A stretch of 64,000 nt of DNA from Brassica napus (GCF_020379485.1 NC_063449.1:36701473-36765472); one strand, 5' to 3'. Numbered from the stretch's first letter, positions 36,034 through 47,415 are shown. Made by a program: numbers and translations. The notes: generated by a model not told the origin, from the letters alone.

Positions 36034-36780
36034 CTGCCGGTGTTGCAGTGGGTCAGAACAGAAAGCTTGTCAGGATTTTTGGCTTGCTGCCTCATTAAGC
36101 TTGAACCAAAGGTCCCTATTGCTTTGTTTGAAGCGACATCATCTTCAAACATATTCTCAGCAGCTTCAATATATGCCTGAAAAATAAAGGCATAGGTAGT
36201 GAAGTGAACTTACAAAAGCAAAAAAGCTCAGCTCTATGCTGATAAATGATAAAGATAAAGCCAAAAATGAATATGCAAAGATGAAGCTATCATTCCTCGG
36301 TCGAAATTAAGTTCTCTAACCTATTAAAAACACAAAGCTATCATCCAAGAGAAAGCAACCATTCCTAAGTTTAAATTGAGTTCTATAAGCCCACAACCGA
36401 ATAAGAAAAAACACAAAACATTTGGTTCTTACGAAATGTTGTTTTACCTTGAAAATGGAGTTAGGTTCAATGGTAGAAAGTAGCCAAGACATTTGCTATA
36501 ACTTGTTTAAGTTTCAAAGCAGCATCTGCAAGATTAACAGCTGTTGGCCGGCTGAAGAAGAAACATACATAAGACAAAACAAAGGACATAAGAATCATCA
36601 CAAGAACCAAGATGCAAACTTTAATCAAAATTCAGTACCTTGACACCAAATAATCCAACTTCTTCTCAAGGAAAGCAACAGCGTCTGCCGATGAGCCATC
36701 GAAATCACTAAAGTTGGAAACTTCAACAGCTAAAGAGAGAGCTGCAGCAATGGCTATCGCATGATTGCTCAATGTGGAGC
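36034..36780 (-). pseudogene. Methylthioribose-1-phosphate isomerase (MTI1) gene fragment
   Basis: Three exon pieces can be read. About 36780-36644 gives [17 protein letters not shown] and [15 protein letters not shown]. About 36556-36480 gives ADAALKLKQVIANVLAT with a stop after it. 36176-36034 gives [20 protein letters not shown] and [18 protein letters not shown], with CAG acceptor and GT donor intact. This matches the eIF2B-alpha-like isomerase of the methionine salvage (Yang) cycle, which converts methylthioribose-1-phosphate to methylthioribulose-1-phosphate (Arabidopsis At2g05830, from memory). Both the N-terminal end and the C-terminal half are missing and the frame is broken. The piece stops within an intron, as expected for genomic capture by a transposon. 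Confidence 0.78.
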
Positions 36781-36911
36781 TGTTTGCTAAGAGACTAATG
36801 AGAGAGAACAACTTACATGATTGCTCGCCTGGCAAAGGAGTTTGATATCCTTGAGAGTTCTTTTGGCGTCAACTCTGTTGTCAAAAGAAAGAGGACTGAA
36901 TAGAGAGAGAC

Positions 36912-37262
36912 CTGCTGCTGTAGTCATAGAACTCTTCTAGCTCTGCATCTTCTTCATCATCACCATCACCGTAATGCACTTTGCAGTGGCTTTTGGCTTC
37001 CATGAAACTTACGCATATGAACCATACACTTCTCTATCGTCTTATGCTTCTTATGACACATCAAACAGCAAGTTGGATCCAACTCAAACTCGATATCATC
37101 ATCCTCATCCATATTTTTTACCAGAACCCTCCTCCTCATCATCCTCATCCATATCTTCCAAATCCTCATCAGAATCAACCTCAACCCATTCATACCCACT
37201 CTCTTCCTCAATCGAACCCTTGTCCTTCTTCTCAACGTGGCGAGGAGGAGGAAATTGCTTAA
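36912..37262 (-). pseudogene. REI1-like C2H2 zinc-finger (60S biogenesis factor) gene fragment
   Basis: The minus strand reads KDKGSIEEESGYEWVEVDSD, an acidic run of Asp/Glu, then after a frame change FELDPTCCLMCHKKHKTIEK and CMVHMRKFHG. It jumps next to MEAKSHCKVHYGDGDDEEDA ending YDYSSS near 36912. These are the second and last parts of REI1/ZNF622-type cytoplasmic factors that help recycle shuttling proteins from pre-60S ribosomes (Arabidopsis REI1-like At4g31420, from memory). The segment between the finger and MEAKSHC is deleted and the N-terminal finger is absent. It sits directly beside the MTI1 fragment within one transposon. Confidence 0.75.
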
Positions 37263-37943
37263 TGATGACTCAATACACTAATTGGATCAACGAGATACTG
37301 AATTCAAACCTTCGGGGTGATTTCATGGACGGATTCGGAGGAGGAGGTAGCAGCTGAGCAACAACGACGACGAAATTTCACAGAAAGAACAAAAACCATC
37401 GACAAAGAGAGAGACGCCCACACAAAAAAAAAGAAAAAAGAAAAAAAAAAGACAGCCAGTACCAAGGGGACACGTTTGGAATTTCTACCAGTTCCAAAAA
37501 TCCTATGTTAGACAACGATTCTGTGGTTTTATCTCTTTTTTTATTTATTTTTTTGGTTTTTTCTTTTAGAACCTCCTATTAAAGTCACCGATGAAGGTGC
37601 TCTTACTTTCCAGGGAAGTCGTTATTGTTAAGTAGTACTAATAACAACTCATTCTAAGTTTCAGAGGAAAAAAATAATAACTCACTCAAACTCAAGTTTA
37701 CAAATACAGATACACGTACATTTATGCATATATCTGACACGATGAGCATTAACTCACTCTACTTGCTTCTTTTCATACAAATATATGAAAAAACAACAGA
37801 GATATTTACGTGATTTTTTTTTATTTTTTTTATAACACTGATTTATTATGACATTACATTTATGAGAAATATTACATAGACGATTCAACAACCGATAATA
37901 CTACATGCCTTATGAAGATCTAAGCCTAACTGTATCATCTGAG

Positions 37944-39239
37944 CCGTCCTATGAAGATCCACTCCTGACCAGATTTACTTGCACCATGTTGAAGATCTCT
38001 TGTAAACCTTTCATCTGTAGTTTTTATTAAAAAATCGTTTTCTCTGGGATTTGAAACATGGATTTCCTGTAATATGCAAAAAATTGCATAGTCTGAGATT
38101 CAAACCTCAGATCTGAGTATAGAAGCTTTTAAACTTTAACCAGTAGGCTACAGTGTTTCCACCAATTTTTTTGTTAAAATCGTTGCAATCTTGTTTATTT
38201 AAGTATATATGGAAATAGGAAATATCACATCATGTTTCTTTAGTTATATCGTAGTCCTTTTCGACCTAAAATATCCTTCACTGAAAATTAGCAATCTGTT
38301 ACAAAAATTTATTCCAAAACGAACCAAGGTCGACCTCTTGAGTCTTGACGTTAATGTGGTTACTGCTATATAGTGCCGTTGCTTAATTTTTATTCAAACG
38401 GCGAACTAATACTTTTTATAGTTTTGATCCAAATGAAAGGACGTTATATTGAGTTGAACTAAGAAATAAACTTAGGGTATGACCGATTTTCCCGCTACCA
38501 CCCGCAAACGCAGCTTTTGCGGTTGATAGCGGTTGTTGGCGTTTGGCAACAATCGTTCTAACCACTCCAAACTGCTCCAAACCGCTCCAAACCGTCCTAT
38601 GAAGATCCACTCCTGGCCAGATTTACTTGCACCATGTTGAAGATCTCTTGTAAGCCTTTCATCTGTAGTTTTTATTAAAAAATCGCTTTCTCTAGAACTT
38701 GAAACATGGATTTCCTGTAATATGCAAAAAATTGCATAGTCTGGGATTCGAACCCCAGACCTGAGTGTAGAAGCTTTTAAACTTTAACCAGTAGACTACA
38801 ATGTTTCCACCAATTTTTTTTAAAAAATCGTTGCAATCTTGTTTATTTAAGTATATATGAAAATAGGAAATATCACATCATGTTTCTTTAGTTATATCGT
38901 AGTCCTTTTCGACCTAAAATATCCTTCACTGAAAATTAGCAATCTGTTACAAAACTTTATTCCAAAACGAAGCAAGGTCGGCCTCTTGAGTCTTGACGTT
39001 AATGTGGTTACTGCTATATAGTGCCGTTGCTTAATTTTTATTCAAACGGCAAACTAATACTTTTTATAGTTTTGATCCAAATGAAAGGACGTTATATTGA
39101 GTTGAACTAAGAAATAAACTTAAGGTATGACCGGTTTTCCCGCTACCACCCGCAAACACAGCTTTTACGGTTGATAGCGGTTGTTGGCGTTTGGCAACAA
39201 TCGTTCTAACCACTCCAAACTGCTTCAAACCGCTCCAAA
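37944..39239 (+). repeat. 648-bp tandem duplication containing a SINE-like unit
   Basis: Copy 1 spans 37944-38591 and copy 2 38592-39239; both begin CCGTCCTATGAAGATCCACT and run parallel to the CCGCTCCAAACCG block. Each contains, on the minus strand, a tRNA-like pol III promoter: an A-box-like TAGTCTACTGGTTAAAG and a B box. The B box is intact in copy 2 (GGGTTCGAATCCC, 38743-38756) but decayed by C-to-T changes in copy 1 (about 38095). The right end of each copy contains the first part of the hAT-like element that continues to 39745. Confidence 0.85.
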
Positions 39240-39745
39240 CCGCTTTAAACCTCATAAATTCAAAAGCTGGTTCCAGCTAGCGTTTGCAGTTGCGGAGGAT
39301 TGCAGGAGAATAATTTTTCTTTCTTTTTTTTTAAACAATATAAATACAAAAATAAAACTATTCAATAAAAATTTTAAATTGAAATTATGAAAATACTAAA
39401 ATATATCTATTATACTTTAACTAATATTATAAAATTTAAAATAAAAATATTTTCTATAATTTTAAAAAATTAAAACTATAACTTTCTAAATATAATTTTT
39501 ATATTTATTATAATATTATGATTTTTAATATTTTTATAATTATATAAAATGTAAATATTTTTAATTTATTATTTAACTGCTGCTGCATTTGGTAGTTAAC
39601 CAGTCATAAGTATCCTGCAAACGCACCAATTTATAACCGCAGAACCAGTCGTACAAATCTCCTAAAACCGCTAGAAACCGCAACCACACGTATCCGTAAA
39701 TTCCGCAACCGCAACCGCTGCGTTTGAACCGGTCAGATCCTTAAA
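39118..39745. mobile_element. hAT-like miniature element, GACCGGTT ends (second end pair)
   Basis: The left end AAGGTATGACCGGTTTTCCC near 39120 and the inverted right end AAGGATCTGACCGGTTC near 39745 share TGACCGGTT, and subterminal regions are rich in CCGCAAACGC/GCGGTTG words. No transposase; the middle is A/T-rich. I could not define a convincing target duplication, and the left half is part of the 648-bp tandem duplication, so an extra left end also exists near 38477. Confidence 0.5.
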
Positions 39746-40102
39746 AGAGGTCAGTATAATTTAGGGGTAAGAAAAAACTATATCAATATTTAAGGTTGTC
39801 TAACTCTTCTTCTTGTGGTAATTACCCTTTTGCTCGGTTGAATAAATATATATATATATATATATACGCAATTGAAGGGGACAAGATGTGCCAAGGGTAC
39901 GTTTTCTTCATTGTGTTTACATTACTAAAGTAAAATGTAAAAAATATTTTTTTTAACAAATTAAAGTTAAGTTTCATATTTCGTCAATACCCCTCGGGAA
40001 AATATTGTAGAGAATTACAAGAAATACCACGAAATGATTTTGATGAATCCCCAAGTTTCTATCAGTCGTTATCTCTCTCCATCTCTCTTTCATCCCCAAG
40101 CA

Positions 40103-40596
40103 TAGGCCTGGGAATTTGGCCTTCAGGTCAGGTTCGGATGGTTTTTGTTTTTTTTTTTGCTGTTCCGGATCCTAAACTTTCTGAATTCGTCATAATTATT
40201 TAAAATTTTACAAAATAAACTATTATTAATTAAAATAAACATCTTAAACTATAAACTAGACATTTAAAGTTTTATACTACTTAGAAATATAAAATAATAA
40301 TAATGATTGCAAACAAAAAGACATTACAATTCAGTCATAAAATAAAACACATGAATTTATAGTTTTGGATATTCATATTTTTGAGTCGAGCATGAATCGT
40401 TCTTATTGGATCAAGTCTATTCTCGGTGCTTTTCATAATCAAGTTATTTGAATCGTTTTTTTCGTTTTGATTATTTCGAGTAGAGAAATTTTGAACCCAA
40501 CTAGGTATTTATTAACTTTTTGTTCAATTTCAGATCGGATATTTTTGGGTCGGTTCTGATTAGAATTTTCAAGTCGAGGTGAAATGCCGACGCCTA
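40103..40596. mobile_element. Non-autonomous hAT element, TAGGC ends
   Basis: The 494-bp element starts TAGGCCTGGGAATTTGG and ends, inverted, TAGGCGTCGGCATTTC. Flanking CCCAAGCA (40095-40102) and CTCAAGCG (40597-40604) agree at six of eight positions, consistent with an old 8-bp hAT duplication. A/T-rich interior with GGTTCGG/GGTCGG words, no ORF. Its ends resemble those of the element at 61420-62085. Confidence 0.6.
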
Positions 40597-41097
40597 CTCA
40601 AGCGTAACGTATTTTTTACTTATTTAATTTTATAAAAATTGGTGGTCACACACACCTCTTAGGCCTATCAACAATATCCGTGTCGGCAAATCCTTTTCCC
40701 CCCTCGACGTCAACGTGTATCTCCATAAAAACACATAATGTACCCATATATATATCTATATCTATATAAGGTTGTGTAAGTTGAAATATAGTGCTAATAA
40801 ATGCGGCGTTTTGGTACGTATTATTAAAAATCTGAAATGTACGAGAGACAAGTTTAGTGGAAACGGGAAAAGAGGTCCATGGTGGATTTGGTGGAGAGCT
40901 AGGCTGACAATGCCACGTCTCTCTCCGACGTCCGTATTCTGCAAACTCTATTAGGGCTAATGTCATCCTCATTTAGAGCATTCTCCACTTTTTTTGTGAG
41001 AGAAGTCATTCGGACAAGTTCTGTAGAATGCGTGCCAATAAACGTACGTAATATTTTATGATATAACAAAAAAAGTATATGTTGATGTATGAAGGGT

Positions 41098-42379
41098 CAA
41101 AGAAGCAAAGTGCTAAAAACCCTACCTTATCTCTCTCTCGCGTGAAAAGCCGCATTTGCTTCATCTTCTGGATCTGAGGTCTTTTCCGGCCGGCGGTCTC
41201 CGCTGAGCTATGAGAAGGCCTCCATGAGCTCTCTTTACTAGTAATAGTTCTTCTGTAAGTTATTAAGCTTGGTCCGTGGTGGTTGGTGATGAAGCTTTTC
41301 TCCGACGGCGTTGGCGTTTGGGTGTAGTAGAGTTGTGGTTGGGTTTGGCTCGTTCTTGGTGAGGTTGGCTTCGTTGTCATGGCGGGATTTCTCTGTCTGT
41401 GGCGATGGTGAAGCTAATTATAGATCTGATGGGCTTGAGTATTGTTCGAAGGTGTGCCTTGCCGTGCCGTTGGGTTGTGGGTCTTCGTCTTCGACTTCTA
41501 TCAGTTTGTACCGTTCTGGTCTCTTTTAGTAGTGGTGTGTGTGTTTGCTGCTGGTGTGTTCAGTACTGTGAGCCACGTTTAACCGATCTATGTGATGGGT
41601 TTAACTTTGGTTTTATGCTCGATTGATTTGTTTCTGTGTAGTTGCTCTTTTTCTGTTGATGTTCTTCTGCTTGGGTTGGTCTGCCAGTGTTAGACCTTAT
41701 CTGGTTTCTGGTTCGCAGTGGTAGTACTTTGATGGTTCAGATGTGGGTTCTTCATTGTTTGGGTTTGGTCAGGCAGACTCTCAAGCAAGGCATCATCAGT
41801 TTCTTGGCTCTTCTTTCCGGTCGCAGCACTTCATCATCTGTTCTTGGCTGTCTTATAGGAGCTATTGTAAGCCTTGTTCGTTGTAAGGTCATGTGGAGTG
41901 GCTTCTATTGTGGTGTGTGTCCAGAGCTTTCATCGGGTCTCTCTTGAAGATCCACTTGTGCTCACTTGTGTTACGATATGGATGGACTGATGTAAGTACC
42001 GGCTCGTTGCTGCGCGAACTTTGAGGATCCTCCACCTTTGTATTTTGGCTCTTTGGATAGGAGTCTATTCCAGGTCCTCTACCCATTTCTCTGAAGTTTC
42101 TTCGACCTGTTTCTATCCTTCTTCTGGAGATCGATGCGCTCTTCACCTTTGGAGTGCAATCATCACGTCTACTCCCTCACCTTTGTCTCGACTTTTGGCT
42201 TATGTTTGAACTCCTGGTCATCCTTTTTCCTAGATATCTAGTAGTTTTCTTTTATGACTCTGGAAAGATTTCGATCTTTGCCGGCTTGTGGCTCCGGAAG
42301 AAAAGTGTTTCTTGCCGGCTTATGTGTATTCGAGTGCATTTCACCAGTTTTAATATAATCTATCAGATGACAAAAAAAA
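41098..42379 (+). mobile_element. Non-coding poly(A) retroposon (Sadhu-like or LINE-derived)
   Basis: A 1282-bp insert flanked by GATGTATGAAGGGT (41084-41097) and GATGTACGAAGGGT (42380-42393), a 14-bp duplication with one difference, ends in a short A tract (42372-42379). The body is pyrimidine- and TG-rich, resembles processed RNA and has no conserved ORF; translated stretches are low complexity. Size, tail and target duplication fit the crucifer non-autonomous retroposons called Sadhu, but I cannot confirm family by eye. Plus-strand orientation is set by the tail. Confidence 0.72.
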
Positions 42380-42390
42380 GATGTACGAAG

Positions 42391-42490
42391 GGTGTGTGGT
42401 CTAGTGGGCTCTCCAAGTGTAAGAGATTCATAAGTTCAGTAAGTCTATGTCAGGAAATGATCGAGTCTCACTATCTACGAAAATTAGTTG
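42391..42490 (+). mobile_element. Possible decayed tRNA-type SINE head
   Basis: GTGTGGTCTAGTGGGC resembles a pol III A box and GATCGAGTC about 60 bp later resembles a B box. No tail or target duplication found, and it abuts the retroposon target site. Weak call. Confidence 0.3.
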
Positions 42491-43608
42491 GTTGCACAAG
42501 TTCAGCTTTTGTCTGTTTATTAAGCTTCTGTATTTTGGTTCACTGTTACTTATCTTGGCGAATAACGATAGGACTACATTTCATTTCAACCCAAAGATTG
42601 TTTAAGAAAAAAATCCATACGTGATATGATGTAGTTATTGGATAATCATAGCGTAGTTTTTGTTCTTATAGATTAGTGACTAGAATAGAGCCTCGTGGTC
42701 TACTTCTTGATTCATTAGTTCGACTCCAATTTGTTCGACAAGACGTCACTTGATTAGATAGAGAACTGAAACCAAAACAAAAGGCTTTTTCCTAGAAGGG
42801 GCGTGATAGAACTTAATACAAGATTCTTCGACTGAATTATATCTAATTCTGTCTTTTTTGTAATAATAATTGGACTTATTTATTCAATGGATAATTTATG
42901 GACTTCTGTTTCTCGGTATAGTAGATGTGGATGGATTTGGAAGAACTCATCAATAAAGAATAATTTTTTGGGCTTAAAAAACTGCAGGAGGTCGCGCTTG
43001 TCACCTTTACACAAGCAACTAAATCATTTATTTGGTCAATGGAAAATATGTTTCACTATTCAATAAGTATATCAGTTTTTTGGGACGGACGGTAAAAGCC
43101 TTAACTTCGATGATTTAAGACCCGACATCATGACTTAGTTCAGAGTAAACTACTTTACAAAGAAGATTTCAGTTTTCAATATTGTTCACTGTTGACAGGC
43201 GCAAAACAGGACATCTGATTCATTAGACAAAACTACATGTAATTTTCATCGAGATTTATTTTTTTTTGTTAATTATTTTATTCCAGTATTAATTCGGAGA
43301 CCACCTATTAGAATAGTCTTTTGATGTAAAAAAAAATTGAATTATAACCATTTCCAGTTATTTTCTTTATTCATCAAGTCTTCGTGGCTTAATTCAATTA
43401 TTGTGTTGGGCAAAGAAGTGTATCATTCGGCTTTCTATTTCTGTATAAACTCTCAAAGTAATTCGTAAAAGGAAGAACTCTAAACTCAAACCGGTTGAGA
43501 AGCCAAGCTATCCAAACGCAACACAAACTAATGAACTTCAACATTAAGAAACCACATAACACCAGTTGGCAGATTTGCACTGTTTCGTTTTGCTGATGAA
43601 GCATGAAC
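42490..43608. other. Intergenic DNA and MOG1 3' flank
   Basis: No gene recognised. The stretch 43390-43608 directly follows the MOG1 stop codon on the minus strand and probably contains its 3' UTR. Confidence 0.5.
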
Positions 43609-44958
43609 TCAAGCAGAGGAACCGAATAGACTCCAGTCATTGACTCTGAACGTAGAGACTGCATGTTTAATGACATCACACATTGGCGAAATTCCAGATT
43701 GTGAAGCTGGCACAGCTAAACCAGATCCCACAGCATTCGCGCTTTCGCTCAGTGGGCTGCACACAAAATGCAAACACATGAGACCAAAGACAACAATAAC
43801 AACAACACGTTTATGGGGACTCACTTGATGAGAATAGGTTCATACGCAGTCACTAAGACATCTGTTTCAACTCCCTTGAGACGAAGATTCGCCACATATA
43901 CCTGCCAGAAGAGATCATCACATTAAGACCAGTTGAAGAAGAGGAACCACATTCAAAGGACAGCACAAGGAGAAACTTAATTAATTACCCTAACTAAGTT
44001 TTGTGCATCTCTTCCCTGTCTTCCTTTGGATATAGCCTGTAATCAATCATTCTTTGTTAGAAAAAAAAATGGAAAACAAAAGGGGAAGCATCAAATGAAT
44101 TAATCTTACCATCTCTCCAACAGCAGATGTGACAACGGCAGGGATGTTTCTGAAGGAGAGTCCAGGAGCTTCAATGACTTGTGATTGGTCAATCAACTGA
44201 AATTACATGTGCAACATTACTACTATTGTTTTGTATCATATAATCAAAGACATACAAGATAATTGTTTCTAGTTCGACTAGTTTCAGAAACTGAACTGAG
44301 AAATAACAAATACGCTCTAGCTAGTTATACGACTTTTCGAAATTAAAAGCATGGCAATGAAAAACACAAGCCTCAACTATTCTTATTATTACTGAAAAGG
44401 CTCAAACATTCTATACATATGTTTTAAAGTCTTTGGTGCACAAGAAGAATACAAGAAAGGTTGAAACTTCCAAAAGTGAAACTGAATGGTGTTTTGTATT
44501 CCAAAGTCTAGTAGTTCAAGTGGGTTACCTTGAATGCTTCGGCGTCTTGCTCACGAGCAAGATCCTGAAGAAACCAAGAAGCACTGCCGTTGTCCCCGAC
44601 GTCGCTCTTGAAATCTAAAAGCTCGAATATCAAACTCTCATCTCTTGAAGGATCCACAAACACTTCCTGCCAAACCAAATACTTAAGATTAGAGATTCTG
44701 TCTATCCAAATCTTTATAACAACATTATGTTTGGTAGAGGAAGAGTGTAATAACCTGATGATCTGGAACTTGTCGGATATTACTCGCATCCTGAAGAAAT
44801 CATGACACCATTGTTGATAGAAGATTGATTATTATCAAAAAAGAAAAAAGAGAGAACATGATTGATGATGAGAAACAGACCTGGAATCTTTGAGGGAAGG
44901 CGCTGGTAATAGCGCCGCCAAACAAAGGCCTCTCCAGACACAACTCACTACTAGACAT
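43609..44958 (-). CDS. MOG1: MOG1-like Ran-GTPase binding protein, seven exons
   Basis: Exons on the minus strand: 44958-44881, 44790-44755, 44666-44529, 44196-44110, 44036-43989, 43901-43825 and 43756-43609. All junctions are GT-AG and total 612 nt, 203 residues plus stop. The protein begins MSSSELCLERPLFGGAITSA FPQRFQ (one run, split for length), then DASNIRQVPDHQEVFVDPSR, DESLIFELLDFK, and ends DVIKHAVSTFRVNDWSLFGS. This is the Mog1/PsbP/DUF1795 fold; the RPLFGGA start and QVPDNQEVF-type motif are family hallmarks. Mog1 binds the nuclear GTPase Ran and promotes nucleotide release in nuclear transport. Length matches the Arabidopsis protein (At1g69680, from memory). All exons are in frame, so it is probably functional. 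Confidence 0.93.
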
Positions 44959-45183
44959 GTTCTGTTCGGCGTACAGTTTTTTTTTTCTTAAAATTACTCA
45001 GAACAGAACAGAGCTAACCGAAAACTACAAATATGACAAAACTATAGGTAACCAGTAAACTCGTTAAAAGAAAGAGAAGATTAGGGGACAAAAGCGATTT
45101 ACCGATTGATTAATCTGGCGAGTATAGAGGAACCAACTGGTTGATCGAAGTTGTAGGAATCAGTAGAAAGTTTAAATAACTTG

Positions 45184-45191
45184 TATATATA
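45184..45191 (-). promoter_or_regulatory. Probable TATA box of MOG1
   Basis: Minus-strand CTATATATAC about 230 bp upstream of the MOG1 start codon. A spliced or unspliced leader would begin near 45155. Confidence 0.45.
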
Positions 45192-45464
45192 GGTGAGTTA
45201 ATCGAGCGAAGCTTCACTTTCACGCAGAGGGGGGCGTCATTACAACGCCAAGTCAAACATAACCAAAAACAAGAAAAAGAATTCGGTTCTTCGATTTGGT
45301 TTCGGTCGGAGTGAATGCAATTCCGGTTCTTTATTGGTTTTTGCAAAAGGGATACCGGATTGGAACCGAGCTATTTTCGATTCGTTTTTTCTGTCTTAGT
45401 CATAATAAACGACAGCGTTTTGTGCAACAAAAAAACACCCAGAGCATCGTGCACAAAACCCTTT

Positions 45465-45629
45465 CTTTTTTTGATTAAACACAGTTTTCCCAACGGCTTC
45501 CCAGGCCCAAGAGACTAATTTGTGTCGCTGAGGCCCGAATGTTAAATCCGCAGTGGCCGGGAATCGAACCCAGGTGGCGGTGCTCACAGCTGTGAGTCCT
45601 TTACCACCAGAGCTAGACGCCCCGGTTCA
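45465..45629 (-). mobile_element. tRNA-derived SINE
   Basis: A minus-strand element of 165 bp flanked by a perfect 10-bp duplication AAAACCCTTT (45455-45464 and 45630-45639). It has an A box (TAGCTCTGGTGG) and a B box (GGTTCGATTCC) about 45 bp apart, then a non-tRNA body, and ends in an A-rich tail at 45465-45475. The head looks like a tRNA, but the 5' GGGGCGT cannot pair with the sequence after the T arm, so it is not a tRNA gene. It lies between the MOG1 and NEMP promoters. Confidence 0.88.
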
Positions 45630-45639
45630 AAAACCCTTT

Positions 45640-47415
45640 AGTTTATTATGACTAAAATGAGGACGTTTTTTTGAAAGCTTGTAATTTACAAAATTTCCCG
45701 AGGTTAAGTTGTGTTCTCATCAATGCTGGTCTTAGGCAAAGTCGGATGAAACATTCGCTTCAAATCTCTAAATTTTTTGAAGAAAATTATATAGATATAT
45801 GTTTCCAATTTTTTTGAAATCTTTAGTAAATTTTTATAGCCTTCAAAATCTCATGACCGGCCCTAGCTCTTAGAGACGTATACAACATGGTTCTGCATAT
45901 GTTAGGTTAAAGGTTTATACCGAACTTGTTATACTATGACTGTTCATTTTAAAGAGATATGCAAGTTGTTAATTACTCATTTTAGTTTAGTTGTTAAATA
46001 AACCACTATATTGGTCAAGAGTCGATTTGTGCAAACACTACTTGTAAGCGTTTAGTTCATTCAAACATAATCAATCAAATATTAGTTATCTTCTTCAACC
46101 CTAAATCTCTCTAACACCATGTCATCATTTTCAACCTCTATCAACAAATCGCTGCTCTTAAAAACAATTATTTTCCCTCAGTGGCTGTTTTCTAGACATT
46201 GATTTACCAACTTTCGGCTTCTCAAGTGAATCTCTAGATTGGATTTATATATCTTGATTAGATGTCATAATCATTTAGGTTTAGATCAAATTTGCCTAAC
46301 CATCTAGTTTATGGGTCACATGAACAGATCTTAGAAAGTTTTAATCTTTATGGTGTACATGTTCTTCTAGTGTTTGAAAAAAACAAAATGAATGATCGAC
46401 AACACCACCGTCAATTACCATAATATGATTCAAAAATCAGATAATAGAACAAAGAGATAAGTGAAACTATCATTTTCTTGCGTTTAAAGAGTGGTTTAAA
46501 TTTTATAGTTTCTTACAAAGAACATAGCAAATTTTGATGATTCCCCATTTGATTTATTAACTTGTTGGACAATTTTTTTCAACAATGTGCAAATTACAAA
46601 TTTGAATCCATTTCATTAGACTTAACTATTTATTTAGTCTTACTTTATATTCCTTTAACTATATAAATACTTTGTATAATCTAAATGAACTCAATTATTA
46701 TTCTCCCATAATCTATTATATAATTATTCTAACAGTAAATCACTATGAATATATGACAGATTATTCAAACATGTTTACACATGAGATCATTACTACGTAT
46801 AGTTCCATAAATAGTATATTTTTTTAATAGTTTAGTTATGTTTAATAGGTATATAATTTGTATTTTTAAAATTTAAGTATTCATTTGGTCCTTAGTTCGG
46901 TTTCTATTTTTCGGTTCCAAAGATATATGATATGCTCGGTTATTTATGAAATTTAGTTTAATTTTTGGTTTTTTCCCAGCACGGTTCAGTGCGTCTGAGT
47001 AAATGTACCCAAACCTATACATAATCTTATATAGAAATTATATAAGAAAAAATTATTTAATTTCAAAAATAAATCCGTGTTTTGTAAGCTCGGATCAGAA
47101 TCTAGTAAGAATATATATTTGTAGTATTTGGTGGTTCTGAACAAAAAAAATACCGAATTATCTGTGCATATAAGAAAAGAAACCAAACTAAACCAGAGCC
47201 GAACCGAGACTTCAATACCGAGGCCTACTACATACAACGCTACGCGCCTCCAAAAACAATTAATTTAACTAAACCGAGACTCTATCGCCACTTCAATACA
47301 ACGCGACGCGCACAAAACGCAAAGCTTAAATATAGCGTTCTGAGAGGCGCGCTTCTCACAGTTCCGTCTTCCCTTGGCGAGCGAGAGAGAGAGAGAGGCA
47401 AGGGGTCACTCAATA
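45640..47415. other. Intergenic region upstream of NEMP
   Basis: No gene found. Diffuse TTCGGTTC/GAACCGA words between 46880 and 47230 suggest an old repeat remnant. A TATA-like TTAAATATAG lies near 47326-47335, about 80 bp before the NEMP start codon, next to the duplicated word CTTCAATAC (near 47211 and 47292) and a GA tract in the leader (47384-47398). Confidence 0.5.

Larger units (their letters stand above)
35657..37602 (-). mobile_element. Pack-type PIF/Harbinger element carrying two host gene fragments
   Basis: The left end GACAACCTCTATTGGTTA (35657) matches the inverted right end GAGCACCTTCATCGGTGA (37602) at 12 of 18 positions. TTA flanks both sides (35654-35656 and 37603-37605), the usual PIF/Harbinger target duplication. 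The 1.95-kb interior has no transposase but holds, on the minus strand, a REI1-like zinc-finger fragment (36912-37262) followed by a methylthioribose-1-phosphate isomerase fragment (36034-36780). A second terminus-like motif lies near 35764-35800. Confidence 0.7.

Noticed and set aside
36974..37357. Ser/His/Pro-rich frames on the plus strand
   Set aside because: Antisense of the acidic run of the REI1-like fragment.
41006..42624. Several open frames of 60-156 residues
   Set aside because: They overlap the non-coding retroposon on both strands, show no domain, and change composition across its border.
45540..45629. Candidate tRNA gene
   Set aside because: Acceptor stem does not pair and there is a tail with target duplication; called a SINE instead.
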